Under the pieces are notes generated by a model. That model was not told the origin of the DNA. It did not search any database and was given only the letters and a program-made list of their open reading frames with translations. A stretch of DNA of 41,970 bases from NCBI GenBank assembly GCA_020881195.1, contig JAJIYL010000067.1:1-41970 (forward strand), given 5' to 3'. A program made the translations under genes and the position numbers. Positions within the stretch are counted from its first letter, which is position 1. Every line of letters starts with the position of its first letter. Below are positions 28,847 to 41,858 of this stretch, piece by piece. The stretch is from Rickettsia endosymbiont of Pseudomimeciton antennatum (GTDB taxonomy: Bacteria; Pseudomonadota; Alphaproteobacteria; Rickettsiales; Rickettsiaceae).

Positions 28847-29377
28847 GTGGTGCAGTGGTACGTTATTCATACATTATCGGGATCAGAAAAGCGTGTAAAG
28901 CAAATGATTCTTGATCAAATTGCTAAGCAAGGCATGTCAGGATATTTTGAGGATATCGTTGTTCCGGTTATTGAAGTACCTGAAGTTAAACGTGGTAAGA
29001 ACGTTAAGACTGAGAAGAAATTTATGCCTGGTTATATTCTGATTAAAATGAAGATGACCGATGATACTTGGCATTTAGTAAAAAGCGTTACTAAGGTTAC
29101 AGGTTTTTTAGGTAGTAAAAGTACGCCGCTACCTCTTAGTGAAAAAGAAATACAAAATATTTTTAGCAAACTTGAATCTGAAACCAAAGATGCTAGGGTT
29201 TCGAAATTGTATGAAATTGGTGAAGCAATAATTGTTACTGACGGTCCGTTTGAAACTTTTACAGGGGTTATAGAAGAAATTGATTATGACAAAAATAAAT
29301 TACGTGTGTCTATATCTATTTTCGGTAAAGCAACTCCTATAGAACTAAATTTTACGCAAGTTAAGAAGAATAATTAG
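28847..29377 (+). CDS. nusG: Transcription termination/antitermination protein NusG
   Basis: NusG rides on RNA polymerase and links it to Rho or to the ribosome. The 176-aa protein starts at GTG (WYVIHTLSGSEKRV follows) and has the NGN domain with FMPGYILIKM and a C-terminal KOW domain (GEAIIVTDGPFETFTGVIEEID). The gene is 23 bases after secE. Confidence 0.97.
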   Translation: MVQWYVIHTLSGSEKRVKQMILDQIAKQGMSGYFEDIVVPVIEVPEVKRGKNVKTEKKFMPGYILIKMKMTDDTWHLVKSVTKVTGFLGSKSTPLPLSEKEIQNIFSKLESETKDARVSKLYEIGEAIIVTDGPFETFTGVIEEIDYDKNKLRVSISIFGKATPIELNFTQVKKNN

Positions 29378-29396
29378 GGGAGGTGTAAGCCTCAGG

Positions 29397-29490
29397 CGTC
29401 ATGGCTCAGAGGCGGGAGCCGACGAAGCAATCCAGGAAAATGGTTAGAAATGGATTGCCGCGACCTACTTGCGTGGTTTCGCAATGACGT
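29397..29490. repeat. Family-P palindromic repeat
   Basis: CGTCATGGCTCAGAGGCGGG to TTTCGCAATGACGT, with GCAATCCA / TGGATTGC arms. It is the first of two P copies in tandem between nusG and rplK. Confidence 0.85.
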
Positions 29491-29494
29491 GCGA

Positions 29495-29594
29495 TGTCTA
29501 TTAGCGAGGAGGCGTGAAGCCCGAACGAAGTAATCCAAGTTTAATTTTTCTGGATTGCTTCATCGCTACTAAAGTGTCTCCTCGCTAATAGACA
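29495..29594. repeat. Family-P palindromic repeat, TAGCGAG ends on both sides
   Basis: TGTCTATTAGCGAGGAGGCG on the left and TCTCCTCGCTAATAGACA on the right, so both ends are of the same alternative type and pair fully. Together with the copy before it, it fills most of the 334-bp nusG-rplK gap. Confidence 0.85.
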
Positions 29595-29647
29595 TCAAGT
29601 TATTTTCCCTATGGCTTTTAAATGCCATGTGTAAGGTAAACAATATA

Positions 29648-29684
29648 CCAATTGATAAATTATTATTAGATAATTACCAATTGG
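29648..29684. promoter_or_regulatory. Inverted repeat in the rplK leader
   Basis: CCAATTGATAAATTAT and ATAATTACCAATTGG form a 37-nt imperfect hairpin 28 bases before rplK. There is no U-run. It could be an operator, an RNA leader structure or a transcript-processing site; its unmatched copy number suggests it is not one of the repeat families. Confidence 0.35.
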
Positions 29685-29711
29685 CGTTAAATAAGTAAAG
29701 ATAGGAATATA

Positions 29712-30146
29712 ATGGCAAAAAAAATAACGGCTTATATTAAGTTAACTGTGCCAGCAGGTAAAGCTAATCCATCTCCGCCTATTGGACCTGCTCTTGGTCA
29801 GAAGAAGCTTAATATTATGGAATTTTGTAAGGCATTTAATGCTGCTACTCAAACTATTGAACCAGGGATGCCTATTCCAGTGGTAATTACTGCTTACGAA
29901 GATAATAGTTTTACTTTTGTAACTAAGACTTCTCCGGCATCGTATTATTTAAAACAATTTGCTAAAATTCCAAAAGGTTCTAGTGCTACAAAAAAAGAAG
30001 CATTTGTTGGTAAGGTTACCATGTCAGATTGTATTGAAATTGCCAAAATTAAGATGGTCGATCTTAATGCTGATAATTTAGTAGCTGCCGCTAAAATTAT
30101 TCGTGGTACTGCTGAGTCTATGGGTCTTGAAGTAGTAGGAGATTAA
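29712..30146 (+). CDS. rplK: 50S ribosomal protein L11
   Basis: L11 forms the base of the GTPase-associated stalk. The 144-aa protein has the classic start ([20 protein letters not shown]) followed by [26 protein letters not shown] lies before the ATG. It heads rplK-rplA-rplJ-rplL. Confidence 0.98.
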   Translation: MAKKITAYIKLTVPAGKANPSPPIGPALGQKKLNIMEFCKAFNAATQTIEPGMPIPVVITAYEDNSFTFVTKTSPASYYLKQFAKIPKGSSATKKEAFVGKVTMSDCIEIAKIKMVDLNADNLVAAAKIIRGTAESMGLEVVGD

Positions 30147-30149
30147 TGT

Positions 30150-30878
30150 ATGTTAGTTGATAAAAAGGATGCCATGAATAATAGAAAGTTAACTGGTGGG
30201 AAGAAGATAAGGGCAGCAAGAAAGAATATAGAGTTGGCTAGCAACCGTACTTTAGCAGAAGGAATAGAAGCTTTGCAGTCTGTATCCTATACTAAGTTTG
30301 ACTCTACTTTGGAAGTGGTAATGAAATTAGGAGTAGATCCTAAGCACTCAGATCAAATGGTGCGTGGTGTTGTTGCGTTGCCAGCTGGTACCGGTAAAGT
30401 TAGTAGAGTTGCAGTGATTTGCAAGGATGAACAGATAGAAGAAGCTAAAGCAGCTGGAGCAGATTTTGCTGGTTCCACAGAAATTATCGATGATATTAAA
30501 GCTGGAAAAATTAATTTTGACGTTTGTATTGCAACGCCAAATATGATGTCAGCAATAGGTACGGTAGCAAGAATTCTTGGTCCAAAAGGTTTAATGCCTA
30601 ATCCAAAACTTGGGACAGTAACTACAGATATCGTAACGGCAATTAAAAATGCCAAAAGTGGTCAAGTAGAGTATAGAGTTGAAAAGGCTGGTATTATTCA
30701 TGCTGGAGTTGGGAAATTATCATTTTCCAAACAAGATTTACTAAATAATGCATCAACCTTGATATCTGCTGTAGTTAAGGCAAAGCCTTCTGGTGCTAAA
30801 GGAAATTATTTAAAAGCAATATATCTATCTTCTACTATGGGACCATCAGTAAAAATAGATTTAGCAAGTATATCGTAA
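30150..30878 (+). CDS. rplA: 50S ribosomal protein L1
   Basis: L1 builds the E-site stalk and in many bacteria represses its own operon. The 242-aa protein has [17 protein letters not shown] and [15 protein letters not shown]. The start at 30150 has GGAG eight bases upstream; a second in-frame ATG eight codons later (30174) is possible. The gene begins three bases after rplK. Confidence 0.97.
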   Translation: MLVDKKDAMNNRKLTGGKKIRAARKNIELASNRTLAEGIEALQSVSYTKFDSTLEVVMKLGVDPKHSDQMVRGVVALPAGTGKVSRVAVICKDEQIEEAKAAGADFAGSTEIIDDIKAGKINFDVCIATPNMMSAIGTVARILGPKGLMPNPKLGTVTTDIVTAIKNAKSGQVEYRVEKAGIIHAGVGKLSFSKQDLLNNASTLISAVVKAKPSGAKGNYLKAIYLSSTMGPSVKIDLASIS

Positions 30879-30899
30879 AACACGACAGGGAGAGTTAAG

Positions 30900-31409
30900 G
30901 TGTTAAGATCAGAGAAACATGAGTTTGTCGTAGAACTTGAAGAAGTGTATAAGCGGTCAAACTCCGTGATAATTACTCATTATCATGGACTTACTGTTAG
31001 TCAAGTGACTACGCTACGTAGGTCTCTTAAAGCAAAAAATGTTGGGTTCAAAGTAGTTAAAAATACTTTATCAAAAATAGCAGCCAATAAGGCTGGTATT
31101 GATAATATTACACATTTGTTTGCTGGTCCTACAGCGTTAGCATATTCTGAAGACCTTGTTGAAGCTGCAAAACTTATCGTAGAATTTGCAAAAACTAATG
31201 AATGTTTGAAAATAGTTGGTGGTTTAGTAAATAATCAACTATTAGATGTGAATTCTGTACAACAACTGGCAAAATTGCCTTCATTAGACGAGCTTAGAGG
31301 TAAAATTATTGGGGTTCTACAGGCTCCTGCAACTAAAATTGCTGGAGTTATACAAGCTCCTGCATCCGGACTTGCTAGAGTTTTGCAAGCTTATGCAAAT
31401 AAAAGTTAA
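30900..31409 (+). CDS. rplJ: 50S ribosomal protein L10
   Basis: L10 anchors L7/L12 dimers to the ribosome. The 169-aa protein starts at GTG (MLRSEK, as in rickettsial L10) with GGGAGAG upstream; [17 protein letters not shown] and [12 protein letters not shown] are conserved. The 21-base gap from rplA leaves no room for the long rplJ leader used for L10 autoregulation in E. coli. Confidence 0.97.
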   Translation: MLRSEKHEFVVELEEVYKRSNSVIITHYHGLTVSQVTTLRRSLKAKNVGFKVVKNTLSKIAANKAGIDNITHLFAGPTALAYSEDLVEAAKLIVEFAKTNECLKIVGGLVNNQLLDVNSVQQLAKLPSLDELRGKIIGVLQAPATKIAGVIQAPASGLARVLQAYANKS

Positions 31410-31441
31410 TTTAATAAAAAAGTTTTAAAAGGAAGAAAATT

Positions 31442-31813
31442 ATGACAGACCTAGTAAAAATCGTAGATCAATTATCAACTCTTACAGTAATTCAAGCAGC
31501 AGAGCTTTCAAAAATGCTAGAAGAAAAATGGGGTGTAACAGCCGCAGCTCCTGTAGCAGTAGCTGCAGCTACTTCAGCATCATCAGAAGCAGTAGCTGAA
31601 AAGACAGCATTTGAAGTTGTTTTGGCTAGTAGCGGTGATAAAAAAATAGAAGTCATTAAGGTAACTAGAGAACTTACTGGTCTTGGCTTAAAAGAAGCTA
31701 AAGAGTTAGTTGATGCTGCCCCAAAAACTATTAAGACCGGTGTAAATAAAGAAGACGCTGAAAGCTTTAAAGCAAAATTAGAAGCAGCTGGAGCAAAAGT
31801 TGAATTAAAATAA
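31442..31813 (+). CDS. rplL: 50S ribosomal protein L7/L12
   Basis: L7/L12 forms the flexible stalk that recruits translational GTPases. The 123-aa chain has the dimerisation domain, an Ala-rich hinge ([20 protein letters not shown], about 34-53), and the C-terminal domain [31 protein letters not shown] precedes the ATG. rpoB follows only after 1261 bases. Confidence 0.98.
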   Translation: MTDLVKIVDQLSTLTVIQAAELSKMLEEKWGVTAAAPVAVAAATSASSEAVAEKTAFEVVLASSGDKKIEVIKVTRELTGLGLKEAKELVDAAPKTIKTGVNKEDAESFKAKLEAAGAKVELK

Positions 31814-31868
31814 TTTCCATAATATCAATATTTTATGAGAATTATAGGTTAATTCAATTGGATTAGGT

Positions 31869-31929
31869 TATACTCTTCTGCTTTGAAGAATTGCTTTCAC
31901 AACTATTTGTGCCAGTTCTTTAAGAGTAT
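31869..31929. repeat. Family-Y inverted repeat, shortened copy
   Basis: The left arm TATACTCTTCTGCTTTGAAG-AATTG (31869-31893) is 24/25 identical to the right arm of the trmJ element; the right arm, CCAGTTCTTTAAGAGTATA, is shortened. The element lies 55 bases after rplL and as RNA would form a hairpin. Confidence 0.6.
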
Positions 31930-31983
31930 ACATGAATAATCCAGCTATTTATCAGTAATTTTTTTAAGTATAAGGGTATAAGG

Positions 31984-32217
31984 CACAACTATCGAAAGTT
32001 AGAAGAGGAAGCGGTTTTAGACAGAAGAGTTTAAAAGTTGTAGTGGTCAACGTCTATTAGCGAGGAAGACCATAGGTCGACGAAGCAATCCATAAAAGCA
32101 ACCAAAAATGGATGCTGGCTTAAGCCTACTCGCAATGATACGGTTATTTTTCCGTAACTTTTAAACTGTCATGATGACCTCTAAAATTGCTTCCTCTTCT
32201 AACTTTCGACAGTTGTG
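31984..32217. mobile_element. MITE-like element with nested P repeat
   Basis: Terminal inverted repeats of 29 bases (CACAACTATCGAAAGTTAGA-AGAGGAAGC at left) pair with the right end with one mismatch, and weaker pairing continues inward (TTTAAAAGTT). The element is flanked by the direct repeat GGTATAAGG (31975-31983 and 32218-32226), as expected for a 9-bp target duplication. A P hairpin fills the middle (32051-32142). No transposase is encoded, so it would have moved in trans. Confidence 0.65.
32051..32142. repeat. Family-P repeat nested in the MITE-like element
   Basis: CGTCTATTAGCGAGGAAGAC to CTACTCGCAATGATACGG, with GCAATCCA and a damaged right arm (TGGATGC, one base lost). Its flanking GGTTATTTTTCCGTAACTTT is shared with 170-190. 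Confidence 0.75.
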
Positions 32218-32241
32218 GGTATAAGGTATCTATATAGATAA

Positions 32242-32510
32242 TTTGGTGAAAGCGTTTTTGAGTATACTAAATCTAGGTTTGTATTGTTGATGATGGGAAT
32301 GAACTTGTTGTGTGATATTCTATTTTGCTTGAGGGTTATGGTACTAAATATATTTTCGTGCCTGCAAAAGCTATTGCATTTTTTACAAAAATATAAACAA
32401 AAAGCTATTAAACTTCTAAGGCATATCTTTTTTGCCGTGGGAGAATTTTGTATTTGTTTATCCAAAATTATGAATCAGGTGAAGATTTGCAGCAGATTTG
32501 TGCATTTTAG
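32242..32510 (+). pseudogene. Decayed, unidentified coding remnant
   Basis: One frame reads FGESVFEYTKSRFVL (32242-32286); after a shift another reads VDDGNELVV, stop, YSILLEGYGTKYIFVPAKAI, AFFTKI, stop, TKSY, stop, then TSKAYLFCRGRILYLFIQNY and ESGEDLQQICAF to TAG at 32510. The protein-like composition held in one frame across three in-frame stops suggests a dead gene. I do not recognise the family. A 99-codon open frame (32284-32583) overlaps in another frame and looks spurious. Confidence 0.4.
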
Positions 32511-32555
32511 TAATCCACACTATATTTTTACATTAAAAAATTTATTCATACTGTT

Positions 32556-32721
32556 TAGGAGGCTGCCTGCGATAACTAATTAATTCTATATTTGGCTCTT
32601 TTTGGCTGCGAATAAACATGATTTTTTTGAAATAGGTACACTATTCCTTCAAAAATCATATTTATTCTCCCCGAAAAATAGCTCAAAATATAATTAATTA
32701 GTTATCGCAGGCAGCCTCCTA
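32556..32721. repeat. 166-bp near-perfect palindrome
   Basis: The outer 30 bases on each side (TAGGAGGCTGCCTGCGATAA-CTAATTAATT, 32556-32585 and 32692-32721) are exact reverse complements. Inner parts also pair with scattered changes (GAATAAACATGATTTTT against GAATAAATATGATTTTT), down to a centre near 32638. No target duplication is evident. As RNA or single-stranded DNA it would form one long hairpin. Confidence 0.85.
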
Positions 32722-32745
32722 GGGAAAATAAAAATAATTTGAGAT

Positions 32746-32871
32746 TATGCTTGAATGATTTAAAGAATTGGTTCCGTAAAACTAAAAACTATGCAGGTCC
32801 TTTTGTTCCGAATATGCATATGTCAGACTTTCTTTTTGTTTTAAAACAATTCTTCAAATCATTCGAGTATA
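32746..32871. repeat. Family-Y palindromic element
   Basis: Arms of 25 bases, 32746-32770 (TATGCTTGAATGATTTAAAG-AATTG) and 32847-32871, pair with three changes. Its length (126) is close to the 128-nt element in trmJ. One strand has an open frame through it containing NDLKNW, like NDLENW in TrmJ. It lies about 200 bases before rpoB. Confidence 0.75.
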
Positions 32872-33010
32872 CATTACTTCTAAATCGAGTTCTTTAAGTG
32901 GCTTTTTGCTTGGTTTCAAAATAAAAAATTATTAAAAGCTATAATTTTTATCAAAAATATGACAAAAACTTTGTTCACAGCAACAAGTCTATTTTTTTCA
33001 AGATTACAAC

Positions 33011-33041
33011 TGAGTTACCAACTATATATATTGGTAACTCA
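33011..33041. promoter_or_regulatory. Perfect 11-bp hairpin in the rpoB leader
   Basis: TGAGTTACCAA and TTGGTAACTCA flank a nine-base loop, ending 33 bases before the rpoB ATG. No U-run follows, so it is not an intrinsic terminator. It may be an operator, an RNA leader element or a processing site. Confidence 0.45.
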
Positions 33042-33074
33042 TGTTAAGATATAGAGAATGAATCGGGAGATTAT

Positions 33075-36000
33075 ATGACAACGCAGTCCTTATCAATTGG
33101 TAAACGTATAAGAAAGAATTTTGGTCACATAAATTTGGTAGCATCTATACCAAATTTGATTGAGGTTCAGAAAAATTCTTATGAAAAAGGTTTCTTACAG
33201 TTTGGAGTTAAAGACTTTGAGCGAGAAAATAAAGGATTACAATCAGTATTAAGTTCAATTTTTCCGATTCATGATCCCTCTAATATTGCCTATTTAGAAT
33301 TTGCTAAATATGAGTTTGATAATCCTAAATATGATGTTGAGGAATGTACTCAAAGAGGTCTTAGTTATGCTGCTCCCCTCAAAGTTACATTGCGATTAAG
33401 TATTTGGGATATTGATGAAGATACTGGAGCAAGAGAAATCAAAGGCATTAAAGAGCAAGAAGTTTATATGGGGGATATTCCTCTAATGACCAAAAATGGT
33501 ACCTTTATTATTAATGGTACAGAAAGGGTAGTAGTATCACAGATGCATAGGTCACCTGGTGTGTTCTTCTATCATGATGAGGGCAAAGTTCACTCTTCAG
33601 GGAAGTTTTTGTATTCTGCTAGGGTTATACCTTATAGAGGATCATGGCTAGATTTTGAATTTGATGCTAAAGATGTTATGTATTTTAGAATAGATAGGAA
33701 AAGAAAGCTTTATGCTACTACTCTTCTTAGAGCTATTGGAATGTCTACCGACGAAATTATAAAGTTCTACTATGATACAGTAACCTGTTTTACCAAGAAT
33801 GGATGTTGGGCAACAAAGTTTATACCTGAGTCTATAACCGCTCATAGACTATCTAATGACTTAGTAGATGCGGATACTGGAAATATCATACTTGCATCTG
33901 GTCAAAAGATTACACCTCGTTTGGCTAAGAAATTTGCTCAAGATGGAGTAAAAAATATTTTGGTAGAACGTGAGTATTTAGTAGGCAAATATTTATCACA
34001 GGATCTTATTAATCCGGATAATGGTGAAATACTGGCTGCCATTGGTGAAATAATCACAATAGATATGCTGGATTCTATTATGACTCTTGGAATTTTGTCT
34101 GTTGATGTACTTGCTATAAATACGCAATCAGGTCCTTACATAAGAAATACCTTATTTGCTGATAAAAACCAAAATTATGAATCAGCATTGATCGACATAT
34201 TTAGGGTATTAAGACCAGGAGAACCGGCTAACATTGAGGCTGCTAAGATATTATTTAATAATTTATTCTTTGAGCCTGAAAGATATGATCTTTCAGAAGT
34301 TGGTCGTATTAAAATGAACTCAAGATTGGAACTTAATATACCAGAATCTACAGCTATTTTAACTATTGAAGATATTAAGCATATTATTAAAGTTTTAGTA
34401 GATTTAAAAGATGGTAAAGGTTCGATAGATGATATTGATCACCTTGGTAATAGAAGAGTTAGGTCAGTTGGGGAACTAATTGAGAATCAATTTAGGATTG
34501 GTCTTGTTCGTATGGAGAAATCAGTACTTGAGAGAATGTCCGTGGTTGATCTTGATGCGGTTATGCCTCATGATTTAGTAAATTCAAAAGTTTTAGTTTC
34601 TGTAGTAAAAGAGTTTTTTAGTACTTCACAACTTTCTCAGTTTATGGATCAAACTAATCCATTGTCAGAAATAACTCATAAGAGAAGATTATCAGCTTTA
34701 GGACCTGGAGGAATTAGTAGGGAGAGAGCTGGAGCTGAAGTAAGGGACGTTCACCCTACCCATTATGGACGTATTTGTCCAATTGAAACACCAGAAGGAC
34801 AGAATATAGGTTTGATCAATTCCATGGCTACTTATGCCAGGGTTAATAGACATGGTTTCATTGAAACTCCTTATCGAAAAGTTGTAGATGGTCATGTAAC
34901 TGATGAAGTTGTTTACTTGTCAGCGATTGAAGAAGGGAAATATAAAATTGCTCAAGCTAATGCAGCTACCGATCAAAAAGGTTTGTTACAGGAAGAGTTA
35001 ATTAATTGCCGGATTGATGGCGGTAATTTTGTTATGCTTACCCCTGCAGAAATAGATTATATTGACGTTACCCCGATGCAAGTTGTTTCTGTTGCTGCAT
35101 CACTTATTCCATTTTTGGAAAATGATGATGCTAATAGAGCATTGATGGGATCAAACATGCAACGTCAGGCTGTACCACTTATTAGAAGTGATGCCCCTTT
35201 AGTTGGTACTGGTATCGAAGGAATTGTTGCACAAGATTCTGGAGTTTCAGTTGTAGCCTTACATGATGGAATAGTAGAACAAGTTGACTCAACTAGAATA
35301 GTAGTGAGAACTAAAGAGCAGAAAACAGATGGCTCACCTGGTGTAGACATTTATAATTTATTAAAATTTCAAAGATCTAACCATAATACTTGCATTAATC
35401 AAAAACCATTAATTAAAGTTGGAGATCATGTAATAAAAGGTGAAGTAATTGCTGATGGACCAAGTACGGATAATGGAGAGATAGCTCTTGGTAGGAATGT
35501 TTTAGTGGCTTTTCTACCATGGAGTGGTTATAATTTTGAAGATTCGATTTTAATATCAGAACGTATTGTAAAAGATGATGTTTATACTTCAATTCATATT
35601 GAAGAATTTGAAATAATTGCTCGAGATACCAGACTTGGTCCTGAAGAAATCACTCGTGATATTCCAAATGTTAGTGATGAAAGTTTACGTCATCTTGACG
35701 AAGTAGGTATAGTATATGTTGGTGCAGAAGTAAAACCGAGTGATATTTTGGTGGGTAAGGTTACCCCTAAAAGTGAGTCACCTATGACTCCAGAAGAGAA
35801 GTTACTCCGAGCTATTTTTGGAGAAAAGGCTTCGGATGTTCGGGACTCCTCTTTACGTGTTCCTTCTGGAATCACTGGTACTGTGGTGGAGGTACGAGTA
35901 TTTTCCCGTAGAGGAGTAGAAAAAGATGAGCGTGCTATAGCTATTGAAAAACAACAAATTGAAAAATTATCAAAAGATAGAGATGATGAACTTCGTATCA

Positions 36001-37181
36001 TAGAGCATTTTGTTTTTATGCGTTTAGAGAAGATTCTAACAGGACAAATAGTTGTTAGTGGTCCCAAATCCGTAAAGTCCGGTCAATTAATTAGCGATCA
36101 AACCCTTAAATCATTATCAAAAGGACAGTTTTGGCAGCTGATTGTTGAAGATGCTGATGTAATGAATGAAATTGAACAAATTAAACGTCATTATGATGAA
36201 AAGAAAGACAGGCTCAATAAGCGTTTTAGTAGTAAAGTAGAAAAATTACAAAGTGGCGATGACTTACCACAAGGGGCTCTTAAAGTTGTAAAAGTATTTA
36301 TAGCGACTAAACATAAGCTGCAACCTGGAGATAAAATGGCAGGAAGACACGGGAATAAAGGTGTTATTTCTCGTATTATGCCAGAAGAAGATATGCCATT
36401 TTTAGAAGATGGTACAGTAGTTGATATAGTTCTTAACCCACTTGGTTTACCTTCACGGATGAATATAGGACAGGTTCTGGAGACTCATCTTGGTTGGGCA
36501 GCAGTAAATCTTGGTAAAAAAATATCTTCTATGTTGAATCAAGTTCATGACAATAAGACTGATATAGAAGAGCTTAAATCTTTTGTATCGAAGGTATATG
36601 GACATAATTCAACGTCAAAAGATATAAAGAAAATGTCTGATGAAGAAATTATGACATTTTGTAATAATATCGATAAGGGAGTGTATTTTGCAACTCCGGT
36701 TTTTGATGGGGCAAAGGTTGAGAATGTAAAAGAAATGCTAACTATGGCAGATCAAGATCCATCAGGTCAAACTAGGTTAATTGATGGTAGAACAGGAGAA
36801 TATTTTGATCGTACTGTTACAGTTGGCTATAAATATTTCCTAAAACTACACCATTTGGCTGATGATAAAATTCATGCTCGTTCTATCGGTCCTTATAGCT
36901 TGGTAACTCAACAACCATTAGGTGGTAAATCACATTTTGGTGGTCAGAGATTCGGTGAGATGGAATGTTGGGGCTTGCAAGCTTATGGTGCTGCTTATAC
37001 GTTACAAGAAATGCTAACTGTAAAATCAGACGATGTGGTTGGCAGAATTAAAATTTATGAATCTATTGTTCGAGGTGATAATAATTTTGAATCTGGTATC
37101 CCTGAGTCATTTAACGTAATGATCAAAGAGTTTAGATCCTTATGTTTGAATGTAAAACTTGAAGATACTACAACAGATTAA
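33075..37181 (+). CDS. rpoB: RNA polymerase beta subunit
   Basis: The beta subunit forms one side of the catalytic cleft. The 1368-aa length is usual for this group. Motifs include the rifampicin-site cluster ([20 protein letters not shown], then LSALGPGG), with the common resistance positions Asp, His and Ser unchanged; [19 protein letters not shown]; and [10 protein letters not shown] in the C-terminal half. GGGAGA precedes the ATG. It is separated from rplL by 1261 and from rpoC by 379 bases, so it may have its own promoter. Confidence 0.98.
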   Translation: MTTQSLSIGKRIRKNFGHINLVASIPNLIEVQKNSYEKGFLQFGVKDFERENKGLQSVLSSIFPIHDPSNIAYLEFAKYEFDNPKYDVEECTQRGLSYAAPLKVTLRLSIWDIDEDTGAREIKGIKEQEVYMGDIPLMTKNGTFIINGTERVVVSQMHRSPGVFFYHDEGKVHSSGKFLYSARVIPYRGSWLDFEFDAKDVMYFRIDRKRKLYATTLLRAIGMSTDEIIKFYYDTVTCFTKNGCWATKFIPESITAHRLSNDLVDADTGNIILASGQKITPRLAKKFAQDGVKNILVEREYLVGKYLSQDLINPDNGEILAAIGEIITIDMLDSIMTLGILSVDVLAINTQSGPYIRNTLFADKNQNYESALIDIFRVLRPGEPANIEAAKILFNNLFFEPERYDLSEVGRIKMNSRLELNIPESTAILTIEDIKHIIKVLVDLKDGKGSIDDIDHLGNRRVRSVGELIENQFRIGLVRMEKSVLERMSVVDLDAVMPHDLVNSKVLVSVVKEFFSTSQLSQFMDQTNPLSEITHKRRLSALGPGGISRERAGAEVRDVHPTHYGRICPIETPEGQNIGLINSMATYARVNRHGFIETPYRKVVDGHVTDEVVYLSAIEEGKYKIAQANAATDQKGLLQEELINCRIDGGNFVMLTPAEIDYIDVTPMQVVSVAASLIPFLENDDANRALMGSNMQRQAVPLIRSDAPLVGTGIEGIVAQDSGVSVVALHDGIVEQVDSTRIVVRTKEQKTDGSPGVDIYNLLKFQRSNHNTCINQKPLIKVGDHVIKGEVIADGPSTDNGEIALGRNVLVAFLPWSGYNFEDSILISERIVKDDVYTSIHIEEFEIIARDTRLGPEEITRDIPNVSDESLRHLDEVGIVYVGAEVKPSDILVGKVTPKSESPMTPEEKLLRAIFGEKASDVRDSSLRVPSGITGTVVEVRVFSRRGVEKDERAIAIEKQQIEKLSKDRDDELRIIEHFVFMRLEKILTGQIVVSGPKSVKSGQLISDQTLKSLSKGQFWQLIVEDADVMNEIEQIKRHYDEKKDRLNKRFSSKVEKLQSGDDLPQGALKVVKVFIATKHKLQPGDKMAGRHGNKGVISRIMPEEDMPFLEDGTVVDIVLNPLGLPSRMNIGQVLETHLGWAAVNLGKKISSMLNQVHDNKTDIEELKSFVSKVYGHNSTSKDIKKMSDEEIMTFCNNIDKGVYFATPVFDGAKVENVKEMLTMADQDPSGQTRLIDGRTGEYFDRTVTVGYKYFLKLHHLADDKIHARSIGPYSLVTQQPLGGKSHFGGQRFGEMECWGLQAYGAAYTLQEMLTVKSDDVVGRIKIYESIVRGDNNFESGIPESFNVMIKEFRSLCLNVKLEDTTTD

Positions 37182-37230
37182 AAACTTACCTTACGTATGG
37201 CATTTAAAAGTTATAGGGAAAACAAACTGA

Positions 37231-37299
37231 TGTCATTGCGAGCGAACGTACGTGAGCGTGGATTGCCACGACCTACTTGCGTGGTCTCGCTAATAGACG
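37231..37299. repeat. Family-P repeat, loop-deleted copy
   Basis: GTCATTGCGAGCGAACGTAC through GTGGATTGCCACGACCTACT to CTCGCTAATAGACG. The GCAATCCA arm and loop are missing, as if two P halves had been joined at the core. Confidence 0.75.
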
Positions 37300-37314
37300 A
37301 TTTATAAACACATA

Positions 37315-37407
37315 CGTCATTGCGAAGAGCGAGTTAGGTCGACGAAGCAATCCATATGACAAGCTTCATGGATTGCCACGCTCACGTACGTTCGCTCGCA
37401 ATGACGC
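37315..37407. repeat. Family-P palindromic repeat
   Basis: CGTCATTGCGAAGAGCGAGT to CGCTCGCAATGACG, with GCAATCCA / TGGATTGC arms around a loop containing ATATGACAAGCTTCA. It lies in the rpoB-rpoC gap. Confidence 0.85.
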
Positions 37408-37440
37408 CCTAATAGGATGAAAAAATGAGCAATACTGTAA

Positions 37441-37504
37441 AAATAATGAAAATGGCTATTAGTGGATCATAAAAATCTGCTATATTTATGATATAACAGA
37501 ATTT
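37441..37504. repeat. Repeated leader segment, copy 2 (upstream of rpoC)
   Basis: It matches 195-259 at 58 of 65 aligned positions and ends 56 bases before the rpoC start. The palindrome of copy 1 is kept in part (CTATATTTATGATATAAC). With the two P copies, it accounts for most of the 379-bp rpoB-rpoC gap. It may supply an rpoC promoter. Confidence 0.6.
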
Positions 37505-37548
37505 ATACCTAACCCGATTAGCGTTTAGCTGCTGATAAAATTTTTTAA

Positions 37549-41709
<4,161 letters not shown>

Positions 41710-41742
41710 CCTGATAACCAGATTAGTATTTATCCATAGCAT

Positions 41743-41858
41743 ATGTCTATTAGCGAGGAAGGCTGTAATGTCAAAGAAGTAATCTAACCTCACAACCGTC
41801 ATGGCTCAGAGCCGCTTTTCGGTGACGCGGCAATCCAGGAAAGTGATTAGAAATAATG
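41743..41858. repeat. Left half of a family-P repeat
   Basis: A TGTCTATTAGCGAG end (41743-41756) is followed by CGTCATGGCTCAGAGCC and GGCAATCCAGGAAAGTGATT (41798-41840). The right arm is absent: at the loop the sequence changes to the IS-like left end. It mirrors the half repeat at 126. Confidence 0.75.

Larger units (their letters stand above)
31814..33074. other. 1.26-kb rplL-rpoB gap: contents
   Basis: In order: a short family-Y repeat, the MITE-like element with a nested P repeat, the decayed coding remnant, the 166-bp palindrome, a full family-Y element and an AT-rich rpoB leader with an 11-bp hairpin. No intact gene is visible. TATAAT at 32940-32945 is a possible -10 for rpoB, but no matching -35 was found. 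Confidence 0.7.

Noticed and set aside
29495-29594. Intrinsic terminator after nusG
   Set aside because: The hairpin is strong but there is no U-run; it is a member of the dispersed P family.
32284-32583. 99-codon open frame in the rplL-rpoB gap
   Set aside because: It runs into the 166-bp palindrome, has no ribosome-binding site, and a different frame of the same DNA looks more like a (dead) protein.
32910-32945. rpoB promoter at TATAAT 32940
   Set aside because: The nearest -35-like TTGGTT is 24 bases away; in such AT-rich DNA the -10 match alone is not convincing.
35690-36067. 125-codon minus-strand frame inside rpoB
   Set aside because: Antisense to a conserved part of rpoB; no independent support.
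37231-37407. CRISPR array
   Set aside because: The repeats are palindromes of variable content without regular spacers, and no cas genes are present.
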